Positions 46,792 to 56,130 are shown, numbered from the stretch's first letter. The stretch: DNA of 64,000 nucleotides from Nitrosomonas sp. Is35 (GCF_033063295.1 NZ_JAWJZH010000001.1:1240001-1304000), one strand, 5' to 3'. Numbers and translations: made by a program. The notes: a model not told the origin generated them from the sequence alone.

Positions 46792-48057
46792 CTATTGTAA
46801 ATTTCTCAAGATTTCTGCTCCTACATCAATATCGGTTGTTTCGCAGGTGTGTGTCTGTCCTACGCTCCCGACAATAGGCACCTTGATTTTGTTGCCGCAT
46901 TCCCGGAATGGAATGTCAATTTTGGTTGACTTCAGTTCAAGCGGAAGATCCCCGGTTACCGCGATAAGATTCTGGGAAGTATCGGTTACGATTCCATCTC
47001 CCTCATTGAAATCCACTAAGCCGGTTAAAGTAGGCTGTCCCGTTCCAATGATTGAAACATAGGATACATTGGCCGGAAGGGGATGCGTAGCTAAGTCATT
47101 CAGCACATCCAAGGCTGAACTGCTGGGCTGTAGATCTTTGATTGAAACACTGTTTGAGTCGATATGGTAAGGTAGGAGATCGCAAATGCCGACTTTATCG
47201 AAAATGTCGAAAATATCGAAGTTAACGTGACATGTCTCGGCCCAAAAGCTCCCTTGATGTGGAGTTCCTATCGTAATGAGTCTCGCAACATCATCCCGGT
47301 ACGGAATTGCCGTTGATGAATCGAACACGCGAGCCAATCCTTGCAGATATTCTCTAGCAGCAAGACCACCTGTGCTATGGCCGATCAGAAGGACCTTTGT
47401 GGCTCCGGGGTTTGCCTCTAAAACTGCTTGAATGATTGCTGCTAATTCCCCTCCTTGAACATCAAGGGGTAATTCCTGATTGTCAGAGAAATTTAAGGTG
47501 TAGAAGTTACCGGCACTCCCTGTACAGCTCATGGAATCCGCTGGGCAGCTGATAGCAACAGTTTTTGCGGCTGGGTTGAAAGTAGGGATCCCGCCAAATG
47601 TCCAACCAGCATTGCTAACGAGATAATCTCGATAAGTTGCCCATGTGTCCGCAGAAGAAGCGATACCATGAACAAAGATAACAGGATACGGCTTTTCTCC
47701 ACACCCTGATTCTTTCAGCAACAGGGATAAATCCCCCATATCCCGCGGCGTGGCATCGTCTGGTCCTTGATAGTAGACATGATTGTCTGTAGAGGAAACA
47801 GCTACATACGCATTGGTGCCGGGGTAATAACGATAGATATAGGGTGACGAGAATTGCACGCCTGATACCGGCGGTGAAAACAGATTGGGATAGAAAGTTT
47901 GCGCCCAGTTCATCATGCACACTATGCCGGGCGGTGTTGCGGTATCCGCTTTCACTGCTGAATCACTAGCCGATGCGGTATTGCAAAACGTCACGAGCAT
48001 TATCAATCCGAGTACGTGTGCTAGCAAGGAGTTGTTTTTACGTTGTTGGTTATCCAT
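46792..48057 (-). CDS. Exported alpha/beta hydrolase (lipase-like)
   Basis: The 421-aa protein has a signal peptide (ending TASA). An N-terminal module (about 45-118: MNWAQTFYPNLF, YRYYPGTNAYVAVSS, NHVYYQGP) is found on many secreted betaproteobacterial proteins. The alpha/beta-hydrolase part has the oxyanion strand VIFVHGIASSADTW, nucleophile elbow GHSTGG (Ser228), TPHQGSF, and late Asp/His candidates (VDFNEGDGIV, GQTHTCE). The arrangement resembles triacylglycerol lipases of families I.1/I.2 and PGAP1-like esterases. Substrate unknown. It stands alone. Confidence 0.82.
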   Translation of the reverse strand: MDNQQRKNNSLLAHVLGLIMLVTFCNTASASDSAVKADTATPPGIVCMMNWAQTFYPNLFSPPVSGVQFSSPYIYRYYPGTNAYVAVSSTDNHVYYQGPDDATPRDMGDLSLLLKESGCGEKPYPVIFVHGIASSADTWATYRDYLVSNAGWTFGGIPTFNPAAKTVAISCPADSMSCTGSAGNFYTLNFSDNQELPLDVQGGELAAIIQAVLEANPGATKVLLIGHSTGGLAAREYLQGLARVFDSSTAIPYRDDVARLITIGTPHQGSFWAETCHVNFDIFDIFDKVGICDLLPYHIDSNSVSIKDLQPSSSALDVLNDLATHPLPANVSYVSIIGTGQPTLTGLVDFNEGDGIVTDTSQNLIAVTGDLPLELKSTKIDIPFRECGNKIKVPIVGSVGQTHTCETTDIDVGAEILRNLQ

Positions 48058-48401
48058 AGTATTTTTCCAAAGTAAAGAAGCAAGGCGGCCAATGATGAAA
48101 ATTATCCATACTGAATAACCAGACCTCGAAACGAGGCTGTTATCGCATCAAAAGCTTTGAAAATACTATAAAGATGAATCTAATTGCGGTCGGTACGGAA
48201 ACGCACATAAAACTCGGGTTTGTGAAAATCAGAGTGTGGGAATGCTGACGGCAACGGGCTTGGCCGCCGCAATGGACAAGCGAATTACTTCAATCGAGAT
48301 ATAAGGTGTGTGTGCCACCGTACAGAACTGATGATATTTCACGGAGATAATCAAATTTACTACTAATAATCCATTCGATTGAAATTAAAAAGGAGATCGC
48401 G
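48058..48401. other. Gene-free stretch, 344 bases, between divergent genes
   Basis: The stretch lies between the divergent hydrolase gene and the 56-aa membrane protein gene. Promoters of both must lie here. I see no coding frame, repeat or convincing hairpin. Confidence 0.35.
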
Positions 48402-48572
48402 ATGCTTAAAGCCGATTATTTTAGCCGTATCACAAAAGGTGCCGGTTCGCTGCGGAGTATTCCCGCTCTGAGAAATCGGCAAGAAGGCAAAATGGGTTAC
48501 ATTCTATTGTGGCTTCTAGGCATTCCCCTACCCATCCTGTTTCTCGTCTTTCTGTTGCGGGGTTGCGACTAG
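48402..48572 (+). CDS. Small membrane protein, 56 aa
   Basis: ATG 48402 follows a strong ribosome site (AAAAAGGAGATCGC). The product has a polar N-terminus (about 1-31) and one very hydrophobic helix (GYILLWLLGIPLPILFLVFLL) ending RGCD. The helix with its PxP break and RGC end is a pattern I recognise from small uncharacterised proteobacterial membrane proteins. Function unknown. Confidence 0.75.
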   Translation: MLKADYFSRITKGAGSLRSIPALRNRQEGKMGYILLWLLGIPLPILFLVFLLRGCD

Positions 48573-48739
48573 TCCGGTAAATCAGGAAAGAAGATCTTGC
48601 AAATGACGCTTCCAACCGATGATGTGGTTTTTCTTGTCCCGGTATTGAATGATCGCTCAGCGGAAATTATGCCGGTTGCGGTATTAGTAGCGCAGAATGG
48701 GTAGGGTTGCGAACTTTTGATGCACTCGAGGAGAATGAT

Positions 48740-49036
48740 ATGCTCGTAACATTTACAACCGATGCTTATGCCGACATAACGATGTTCGGTGACGTTGCGC
48801 TTGCTTTGCTTAAAATGACGGGACACAGCAAGACGGTACCCGGCGCTATTCTGGCCGCGGATGTTCCTATGGCGTTGGATCGATTAAAAGCCGCAATAAA
48901 CGCGGATAAATCTTCTCCGCCTGCTGAGAAAGAGAGCGAAGATGAACCGATGGTGAGCATGGCCGATAGAGCGCTGCCGCTGATTGATTTACTGACTGCG
49001 GCAGCCGAAGCTGAGTGTAATGTAATGTGGAAATAG
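48740..49036 (+). CDS. DUF1840 family protein
   Basis: The 98-aa protein begins MLVTFTTDAYADITMFGDVA, the start of DUF1840, followed by GHSKTVPGAILAADVPMALDRLKAAI and an Asp/Glu-rich linker, then a second helical motif (MADRALPLIDLLTAA). The start is ATG 48740, after GAGGAGA; the upstream in-frame ATG 48707 lacks a site. Function unknown; widespread in betaproteobacteria. Confidence 0.88.
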   Translation: MLVTFTTDAYADITMFGDVALALLKMTGHSKTVPGAILAADVPMALDRLKAAINADKSSPPAEKESEDEPMVSMADRALPLIDLLTAAAEAECNVMWK

Positions 49037-49154
49037 TTTTCTATATCAAGAGAAAGATCTTCATCAGTATTTTCGTCAATCTTATTCAGGCTACTTGCTA
49101 AACAATACAAACATACCCAAACGTTGAAACCCTGAAGCGATAACAGCTACAGAC

Positions 49155-51959
49155 TTATGAACTTTGCTGCCTGATTATGGCTTCGGCCTCTTCGAGTTCT
49201 TCCTTCCGGCGTCCATAGCCGCACTGCTCGATCAATTTTCGCGCTGCGGCAAGATCGGCGGCGGGCGAATCCCAAGGGTACGTTGTTTCGCGGAAGAAGA
49301 GGCGGGCGCGGTGGAGGTGAATATCAGCCATGTGCAGCCGCATGGGGCCGCGCTCGGCGATTTCCCAGGCCTCGTTCAAATCGGCCTGCGCACTCTCGGA
49401 GCCGGTCTGTCTGTCTTCGAGAAACCGCAGCCAGGCGCGGGTGAGGAGGCCGCGGGGAATATAGTCCTGCGTGCCGGCGCGGCGGAGGCCGGACACAGCG
49501 GCATTCAGTTCGCGGCGGGCGGTTTCAAATGCAACATCCCTTCCTTCCAGAATCGCCGCGTAGAGCGCGGCGCGGCCCAGCGTTAGGTGGTTGAGGACGA
49601 TGGTGAGTAAGCTGAAGTTAAGCATGTTTACTGACCAGTCGAGTGTTTGCACCGCGCGCTGGGAGACGGTTTGTAGCGTCGCTCTGTGAGCGATAGATTC
49701 TTGCGGCGGCTTCAGACCGCCGCTACAGGTGGTTTGCCACGCGGAGTGCTCGGGGGCGGCGAGGAGCAGGTCGCAATACCGGAAGCCACTTAGCGAGTAG
49801 AGCAATGGGTAGTTAGGCTGCCGTTCCTGCTGCATTTGCTCGGCCTTGTGGAAGCGCGTCTCCGCCTCGGCCCGGCAACCCGCCTGGTGCAAGGCGTCGG
49901 CGTGGGTCGTGCGCACGCTCATCCGCTCAAACGCCTCGCCGCTGCGGTCGGCGTAGGTCACGGACTGCTCGGCGTTCCTCACCGCCCCAGCCACCTCGCC
50001 CAGCGTCAGCTCCAGCTGGCTCAGGTTGTTGGCGGCTTGGGCTGCTTGCTTCCATTGTTTCAGTTTGACGCAACCTTTAAGTCCAGTTCGCATCGGTTCA
50101 ATGGCCTCCGTAAGCCTACCTAAGGCACTCAGGCGCGTGGCGGCTGCGCTCAGCAGCCAAAACTGGTCGGTTTCTGTAAGTTTTGTTGAGACACGACTCC
50201 ACGGTGAATCGAAGAAGCAGGCGACTGCTCCCAAATCAGAACCGAACGCGCCGAGCTTGTCGAGGCTATAGTGTTTATTCCCACGAAGTGTGCGGCCAAA
50301 GTAAACATCATTACATACTTCCTGCTGCAACCCTGCCTGGCAGCCGTGGGCCACGGCTTGGTAGAGCGGCTGGAGGTCTTTGAGCGTGGGCTCGCCTTTG
50401 TCCTCCGTGGTCGCGCAGAGGTGTTCGTAGAGCCGCCGGTGCGCCTCGCGCCAGGTGTCGGGTTGTTGCGTGCGCAGTTGCCGGGCGAAGTATTCGCGCA
50501 GGAGCGGATGCGCATCGAGCGAGACGAACGCGCCGGACGCGTCACGATTCACCGTGAGCAGTTTCGTGGCTTCGAGACCGCTGAGGCAGAATTCCCAATC
50601 GTCGTCGGCCAGCCCGGCGAGCGGTTCGGTGAGCCCGGGGATGGTTTCGCACCGCAGGGCCGCGAGGCAGCCGTTGTCGGCGGGGCGGTCGAACAGACCC
50701 ATGAGCCGCAGCACGGCCACTTCGCGCTGGCCCTCAATGCGGTCGTCGCGCAATAGCCATTGCTCGTAGGCGGCCATGGTCCGGAACGCATGGCCGCCGT
50801 CCATCTTCTCGTCGGCTTTTTCGAACTTCACGCGGTCGCGCCGACGGATGTCGCCGTCGAAAGCGCGTTTCAGGAAGCCGCCGAGCAGGGTCAGCGTGAG
50901 TGCGTGGCCTTTCACGTCTTCGACCAGCGCCGCGAATTCTTGTGCTGTGCCGCGCACGCCCAGGGTTTTGAGCAGATGTACACCGGCGTCGCGCGACAGA
51001 CGCAGCAGCGGCACTTCTGGTGCGGTGGTTTGCCGGAACGCCCGCAAGTCCGGCAACGAATGCCGGGTGGTGACGATGCACAGGCCGTGACTGGCGGCAG
51101 CCAAGCCTTTAAGCAGCGCGGTAATACCTTGGTCCTTGAGTTCGCCTGGCGTGGGCGCGGTGGGTGCATACTGCAGCGGTTCGAGGCCATCAAGGATGAG
51201 CAAGCTGCGCCGCTGACCGACGAGGCGGGCTAGGCGCTGGCCTTTCTCGAACGCGCCAGCGCTGCTCGCAGCAAATTCCTTGTCCTTTTCATCCTTGGCA
51301 AAGAAGTTCAGCGCTTCCTTCAAGAACAGATCAGACGATGCCGCGACCTGATCGCGCGTGCCCTGGCTGTAGAAGCTCCAAGCAAAGGCGGCATCGCAAT
51401 CGGGCCAATCCTGCCCCGCCAGTTCCGCGGCCCATTTGGCGATGAGGGAAGTTTTACCTTCACCGCCCAAGGCGACGAAGGTGAGGATGTGTGGGCGACC
51501 TTTCTCCAAGCGAAGCGATTTTTGCCATGCTTCGTTGAGGAGCTGGGTTTCTTCCTCGCGGCCGACGAGTTGGGCTGGAGCATATTTACCAATGCTAGCG
51601 ATATCGAAACAGCGCTCGGTTCGCGTACGGGGACGGAAGTCTATAACGTCGCGATCACTGAAGCTCGGGGGCAGCGGGCAATCCTCGCGCCATACCGGGA
51701 TAACGCGTTTGCCGAGGCGGCGAGCGAGTTCGACTTCCCGGCTTACCCAAACGGAGGAATTTGAGGCAGCAGTAATTACGACGACGAAGGTGTCAGACTC
51801 GGTAATGCCTTGTTCGATGCACGGCCAGAACTGTTCATCCGGCTTGATGGCGCTGACATCATTGAAGACATCATCGAAACCGGCTGCGCGCAAAAAGGAT
51901 TCCATTTCCGCGACGAAACTGTCGTCGGCACTGCTGTGAGAAACGAAAGCGCGGGGCAT
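49155..51959 (-). CDS. TIR-STAND(NTPase)-TPR protein, candidate immune receptor
   Basis: The 934-aa protein has an N-terminal TIR domain (RAFVSHSSADDSFV at 3-16, putative catalytic Glu75 in WVSREVELA). A STAND-type P-loop NTPase follows: VGREEE at 132, Walker A ALGGEGKTS 163-171, Walker B LLILDGLE 253-260, a TTRH sensor motif and winged-helix-like region. The C-terminus is TPR-like (from about 590). TIR-NTPase-repeat proteins resemble NLR-type receptors, and bacterial TIR domains often degrade NAD+ in anti-phage defence. Much of the gene is visibly richer in G+C than its neighbours, suggesting transfer. A 56-bp palindromic repeat lies in frame (residues about 744-763). No partner gene is adjacent. 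Confidence 0.88.
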   Translation of the reverse strand: MPRAFVSHSSADDSFVAEMESFLRAAGFDDVFNDVSAIKPDEQFWPCIEQGITESDTFVVVITAASNSSVWVSREVELARRLGKRVIPVWREDCPLPPSFSDRDVIDFRPRTRTERCFDIASIGKYAPAQLVGREEETQLLNEAWQKSLRLEKGRPHILTFVALGGEGKTSLIAKWAAELAGQDWPDCDAAFAWSFYSQGTRDQVAASSDLFLKEALNFFAKDEKDKEFAASSAGAFEKGQRLARLVGQRRSLLILDGLEPLQYAPTAPTPGELKDQGITALLKGLAAASHGLCIVTTRHSLPDLRAFRQTTAPEVPLLRLSRDAGVHLLKTLGVRGTAQEFAALVEDVKGHALTLTLLGGFLKRAFDGDIRRRDRVKFEKADEKMDGGHAFRTMAAYEQWLLRDDRIEGQREVAVLRLMGLFDRPADNGCLAALRCETIPGLTEPLAGLADDDWEFCLSGLEATKLLTVNRDASGAFVSLDAHPLLREYFARQLRTQQPDTWREAHRRLYEHLCATTEDKGEPTLKDLQPLYQAVAHGCQAGLQQEVCNDVYFGRTLRGNKHYSLDKLGAFGSDLGAVACFFDSPWSRVSTKLTETDQFWLLSAAATRLSALGRLTEAIEPMRTGLKGCVKLKQWKQAAQAANNLSQLELTLGEVAGAVRNAEQSVTYADRSGEAFERMSVRTTHADALHQAGCRAEAETRFHKAEQMQQERQPNYPLLYSLSGFRYCDLLLAAPEHSAWQTTCSGGLKPPQESIAHRATLQTVSQRAVQTLDWSVNMLNFSLLTIVLNHLTLGRAALYAAILEGRDVAFETARRELNAAVSGLRRAGTQDYIPRGLLTRAWLRFLEDRQTGSESAQADLNEAWEIAERGPMRLHMADIHLHRARLFFRETTYPWDSPAADLAAARKLIEQCGYGRRKEELEEAEAIIRQQSS
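49672..49727. repeat. Palindromic repeat element inserted within the TIR-STAND gene
   Basis: The element is bounded by TGTAGCG (49672-49678) and CGCTACA (49721-49727). Between them are two hairpins: TCGCTC-TGT-GAGCGA (49679-49693) and GCGGCGG-7-CCGCCGC (49703-49723, sharing its right arm with the terminal repeat). The layout is that of short REP/MITE-like palindromic elements. It is read through without a stop, adding a peptide (CSGGLKPPQESIAHRATLQ) between TPR helices. No second copy was noticed in this window, which supports arrival with the gene. Confidence 0.7.
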
Positions 51960-52252
51960 CGGTTAAGTTTTGAGAATCATCTAATTTCAATTTGCTGTCA
52001 TCATAACAAACTTGCTCAGTTCCACAAGCCGGATAGCGTGACGCTATTGACGCATAGTCCGACTAATTCTCTCCCAAACCCGCAAAACTGTTCGCCTCGG
52101 CACCCCAATACTCGACGGTATTATGCGTATCGCGTAGGTAGAATCGCAGTGCTTCCAGTTACCCGTACCGCCAGTGTCAGGTCCAGAATGTGAAATCAAA
52201 GACCAATATCAGGTTTTATGATCGAGTTTTAAATGATGATGCAAAGTGAAAC

Positions 52253-53764
52253 CTATTGCTTATCCAACCGGCGATACTGAATCGCTTCCGCAATGTGCTG
52301 ATTATTGATTCTTTCGATATCTGATAAATCTGCAATCGTTCGCGCAACCTTCAGAATGCGGTGATACGCACGCGCGGATAGGTTCAAACGGCTGATCGCT
52401 TGTTTCAGCAGATTCTCGCTGGCGTCGTCGAGTGCGCAGAATCGGTCGATTTCCTTAACGCTCAAGCGGTTGTTGGTTTTTTCTTGCCGGTCAAGCTGTA
52501 TTTGATGGGCTTTTTTAACGCGCTGACGGATTACACTGCTTTTTTCGCCTGCTGTCTGTTGTTTCATTAGTTCCTGCTGCGGCACGGCCGGAACTTCAAT
52601 TTGCATGTCGATGCGATCTAGCAAAGGGCCGGAAATCCTTGCTCGGTAGCGGGCGATTTGGTCGGACGTACAATGACATTTCCCCGAAGGGTGGCCCAAA
52701 TAGCCACACATGCAGGGGTTCATCGCGGCAATCAGCTGAAATTGCGCGGGAAATTCGGCTTGCCGGGCGGCGCGGGAGATGGTGATTTTTCCGGATTCGA
52801 GTGGTTCGCGCAGGACTTCCAGGACTTTGCGGTCGAATTCGGCCAATTCGTCCAAGAATAGTACGCCGTGCATCGCCAGCGAAATTTCCCCGGGGCGCGG
52901 GTAGCTGCCGCCGCCGACCAGAGCAATGCCGGAAGCGGTGTGGTGCGGGGAGCGGAAGGGGCGTTTTTTCCAGTTATCGATATTGAAGCTACCCTGGCTT
53001 AATGATTGGATTGCGGCGGATTCCAGCGCTTCCGCTTCGGTCATGGGCGGCAGAATGCCGGGGAAGCGCGCCGCGAGCATCGATTTTCCGGTCCCGGGCG
53101 GGCCGATCATCAGCAGGCTGTGGCCACCTGCGGCGGCAATTTCCAGCGCGCGTTTGGCGTGCGTTTGTCCTTTGACTTCATCCAGATCGGGATAAACTGA
53201 GCTACTGGAATCTATGTCATTTGCCGCGGGATTCTGGTAAACCGGCAAGGATTCGTGCCCGCTCAGGTGCGCGCAGATTTGCAGCAGCGACTTGGCGGCA
53301 TAGATCGTGGCGTTGTTGACGAGCGCCGCTTCGGCGGCGTTTTGTTGCGGTAAAACAAAACTCCGGCCGGATTGCGACGCGTTGTAGGTCATCGCCAGCG
53401 CGCCGTGGATTGGCCGCAGTTCGCCGGTCAGCGCGAGTTCTCCGGCCCATTCGTATTGATCCAGCTTGTCGCCGGGAATTTGCCCCGTTGCCGCGAGTAT
53501 TCCCAAGGCGATGGGCAAATCGAAGCGGCCGCTTTCTTTGGGCAGATCGGCGGGCGCCAGATTCACGGTAATGCGTTGCGCGGGGATTTTGAATTGTGCG
53601 TTTTGCAATGCCGCGCGGACGCGGTCTTTACTTTCTTTGACTTCGGTATCGGGGAGCCCGACGATGGTAAAGCTGGGCAAACCGTTGGCGATGTGTGTTT
53701 CCACCGTCACCAACGGTGCTTGAATACCTGCCAGCGCCCGGCTATACAGAACAGCGAGAGACAT
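52253..53764 (-). CDS. comM: ComM/YifB-family AAA+ ATPase (Mg-chelatase-like)
   Basis: ComM is a hexameric helicase that promotes branch migration during natural transformation. The 503-aa protein has an N-terminal ChlI-like domain (GLPSFTIVGLPDTEVKES), Walker A IGPPGTGKS (about 214-222), Walker B HGVLFLDELAEF, a Cys cluster (NPCMCGYLGHPSGKCHC) and the C-terminal Mg_chelatase_C region (LSARAYHRILKVARTIADL). The start is ATG 53764; a TTG two codons earlier is rejected. It is full length. ubiK is encoded upstream on the same strand. Confidence 0.93.
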   Translation of the reverse strand: MSLAVLYSRALAGIQAPLVTVETHIANGLPSFTIVGLPDTEVKESKDRVRAALQNAQFKIPAQRITVNLAPADLPKESGRFDLPIALGILAATGQIPGDKLDQYEWAGELALTGELRPIHGALAMTYNASQSGRSFVLPQQNAAEAALVNNATIYAAKSLLQICAHLSGHESLPVYQNPAANDIDSSSSVYPDLDEVKGQTHAKRALEIAAAGGHSLLMIGPPGTGKSMLAARFPGILPPMTEAEALESAAIQSLSQGSFNIDNWKKRPFRSPHHTASGIALVGGGSYPRPGEISLAMHGVLFLDELAEFDRKVLEVLREPLESGKITISRAARQAEFPAQFQLIAAMNPCMCGYLGHPSGKCHCTSDQIARYRARISGPLLDRIDMQIEVPAVPQQELMKQQTAGEKSSVIRQRVKKAHQIQLDRQEKTNNRLSVKEIDRFCALDDASENLLKQAISRLNLSARAYHRILKVARTIADLSDIERINNQHIAEAIQYRRLDKQ

Positions 53765-53834
53765 AGGCAAGTCGCGATCCTAGGTACGGCTTGGAGCAGG
53801 TCTGAACGAAGTCAGATATGATGATTTGTGTAAC

Positions 53835-54131
53835 TTACCCTTCGGTTTGTATTTGATCCGGCGTCACATTTCTTTCTGTTGATGCGGAGGTGGATTGATT
53901 AAAGCGCGCTTCCAGTTCAGCGACCCTGGCTTCGAGCAGGATTAATTTCTCCCGGGTGCGTTGCAGAACTTCCTGCTGAATATCAAATTCATCGCGCGTA
54001 ACGAGATCAAGCCGTGAGAATGCACCCGATAACAGGACACGGATATTCTTTTCGATATCTTTGGCGGGGCTGTTTTGCAATATTTCGCTGACTTTGGTAT
54101 TGATTTCGTCGATTACATTTTTGTTAAGCAT
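53835..54131 (-). CDS. ubiK: UbiK-family ubiquinone biosynthesis accessory factor
   Basis: The 98-aa coiled-coil protein belongs to the BMFP/YqiC family, with a helical first half ([32 protein letters not shown]) and a coiled coil ([22 protein letters not shown]). UbiK supports aerobic ubiquinone synthesis by working with the UbiJ lipid carrier. GGAGAA precedes ATG 54131. It lies 70 bases upstream of comM on the same strand. Confidence 0.88.
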   Translation of the reverse strand: MLNKNVIDEINTKVSEILQNSPAKDIEKNIRVLLSGAFSRLDLVTRDEFDIQQEVLQRTREKLILLEARVAELEARFNQSTSASTERNVTPDQIQTEG

Positions 54132-54372
54132 TGATGTTCTCCTTGTTGATGACTTACCAGTTGATCAGCTGATTGGGATGGCTACGTGATAAAATCCAAA
54201 ACACTTTTTACTTTACGAAAACGGATTATCCACTGTTATTGAATTGGGTTCCAGTTTAAACAAACTGTTAACAATCGCTGGTTATTGTGCCATGTTGCCA
54301 CCAGCCGGTGAATAGATGGATACACTTAATTAATGCTTTGTTTTAATACCGGTAAATTATCCGGATACATCA

Positions 54373-55377
54373 ATGGAACGTAAACAATTACTTGAACGTT
54401 GGCTGCAAGATCAATTTCCCGCGCAGCCGTTCACTTTGCAGCCTGCATCCTCGGATGCTAGCTTCCGCCGTTATTTTCGCGCATCGTTGGGCGACCAGAC
54501 ATTTATCGTCATGGATGCGCCGCCAGAGCAGGAAGACTGCACGCCATTTTTGCGCGTAGCGGAAATTCTGGCAGCTACCGGTGTACATGTGCCGAAAATA
54601 CTGGCGCAAAATTTGGATCTGGGGTTTTTGCTGCTGTCTGATCTGGGCAATACGACATTTTTGCAGGCGTTGAATCACCAGCCCGGTGATGCCAGTCAGC
54701 TGTACGGCGAAGCGATGGATGCGCTGATCAGCATGCAATTGTCACATCAGGTGGAGAATTTACCGGCTTACGATGAAGCGCTGCTGCAACGGGAACTGGA
54801 TTTGTTTCCGGATTGGTATATCGCAAAGCATTTGCAAGTGGATTTAGCGGAACCGCAACAAGCCGTTTTGCGCGCTGTTTTTTCCCGGATTTTGCAGAAT
54901 AATCTCGCGCAACCCAGAGTATTGGTGCATCGCGACTATCACTCGCGTAATCTGATGGTGACATCCCCGAATCCGGGCGTCATCGACTTCCAGGATGCCG
55001 TTTTTGGCCCGATCACCTACGATCTGGTGTCGCTATTCAAAGATGCGTATATCCGTTGGGACGAGGAGCGTATTCTGGATTGGACCATCCGCTATTGGGA
55101 AAAAGCGCGCAAGGCCGGGTTGCCAGTCGCCGCCGATTTCGCGGAGTTTTACCGGGATTTTGAATGGATGGGCGTGCAGCGTCATCTCAAGGTGCTGGGG
55201 ATTTTTGCCCGCCTGAATTACCGCGATGGAAAAGCAAACTATCTGAACGATATGCCGCTGGTGATGGAATATCTGCGCAAAGCATGCGAACGTTATCGCG
55301 AGCTTCATCCGTTGCTGAATTTGCTGGATGAATTGCATCCGGTTGAATCAGGTCAGAAAGTTGGTTACACCTTCTAA
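54373..55377 (+). CDS. amgK: N-acetylmuramate/N-acetylglucosamine kinase
   Basis: AmgK phosphorylates the anomeric position of MurNAc recovered from peptidoglycan. The 334-aa aminoglycoside-phosphotransferase-fold protein has DASFRRYFR near residue 28, the catalytic loop VLVHRDYHSRNLM and metal motif GVIDFQDAVFGP. MurU is encoded directly downstream, confirming the assignment. With MurU it feeds UDP-MurNAc synthesis, bypassing part of de novo synthesis and its fosfomycin-sensitive step. Confidence 0.93.
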   Translation: MERKQLLERWLQDQFPAQPFTLQPASSDASFRRYFRASLGDQTFIVMDAPPEQEDCTPFLRVAEILAATGVHVPKILAQNLDLGFLLLSDLGNTTFLQALNHQPGDASQLYGEAMDALISMQLSHQVENLPAYDEALLQRELDLFPDWYIAKHLQVDLAEPQQAVLRAVFSRILQNNLAQPRVLVHRDYHSRNLMVTSPNPGVIDFQDAVFGPITYDLVSLFKDAYIRWDEERILDWTIRYWEKARKAGLPVAADFAEFYRDFEWMGVQRHLKVLGIFARLNYRDGKANYLNDMPLVMEYLRKACERYRELHPLLNLLDELHPVESGQKVGYTF

Positions 55378-55396
55378 ATCCATTCCCTATAAAGCG

Positions 55397-56113
55397 ATGA
55401 TTCTCGCGGCTGGGCGCGGCGAGCGCATGCGACCGCTAACCGATGCGGTGCCGAAGCCTTTACTGAAAGCGGGTGGCCATGCGTTGATCGAATATCAATT
55501 GCACAATCTGGCGCGCGCGGGTTTTACCGATATCGTCATCAATCATGCCTATCTGGGTGAAATGATAGAAAATGCATTGGGTTGCGGTGAACGTTATGGT
55601 GTTACTATCCGCTATTCGCCCGAGAAAGTGGTGCTAGAAACCGCTGGTGGGATAGCCAATGCTTTGCCCTTGTTGACGGATGAATCCGGTAGTTTGCCGT
55701 TTCTCGTCGTCAACGCGGATATTTTTTGCGATATAGACTATGCGGCGTTGCTGCCGGTTTTGCATGCGATGCAAACGGACATAAACCGGCGTCTTGCTCA
55801 TTTGGTGCTGATTGACAATCCATCGCATCATGCCGATGGTGATTTTGCGTTGCAGGGCAGTCAAGTTCAGCTGATCGGTAACCCTAAGCTGACGTTCAGC
55901 GGCATCGGTATCTATCAAGCGCAGCTTTTCAGCGGCATTCAACCGGGTTTGCCGGTAAAACTGGCGCCGCTGCTGCGGCAGGCCATGACAGAAGGAAAAG
56001 TCAGCGGTGAATATTTTTCCGGGCAGTGGGTCGATGTCGGAACACCGCAGCGGCTTGAATGGCTGGACAAACAACTGCAATCGCGCGCAGAATCAACAGC
56101 AAAATCGGTTTAA
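55397..56113 (+). CDS. murU: N-acetylmuramate alpha-1-phosphate uridylyltransferase
   Basis: MurU couples MurNAc-1-phosphate with UTP to give UDP-MurNAc. The 238-aa nucleotidyltransferase starts MILAAGRGERMRPLTD (the NTP-binding signature) with PKPLLKAGG, ETAGGIANALP and FLVVNADIFCDID. The start at ATG 55397 is 19 bases after the amgK stop, but family members often begin one or two residues earlier; ATG 55328 in frame would overlap amgK by 50 bases. It pairs with AmgK. Confidence 0.9.
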   Translation: MILAAGRGERMRPLTDAVPKPLLKAGGHALIEYQLHNLARAGFTDIVINHAYLGEMIENALGCGERYGVTIRYSPEKVVLETAGGIANALPLLTDESGSLPFLVVNADIFCDIDYAALLPVLHAMQTDINRRLAHLVLIDNPSHHADGDFALQGSQVQLIGNPKLTFSGIGIYQAQLFSGIQPGLPVKLAPLLRQAMTEGKVSGEYFSGQWVDVGTPQRLEWLDKQLQSRAESTAKSV

Positions 56114-56130
56114 GGACATCAAACTCGTTT

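Noticed and set aside
50271..50756. 161-aa plus-strand frame inside the TIR-STAND gene
   Set aside because: Long open antisense frames are expected in GC-rich DNA; no ribosome site or known domain.
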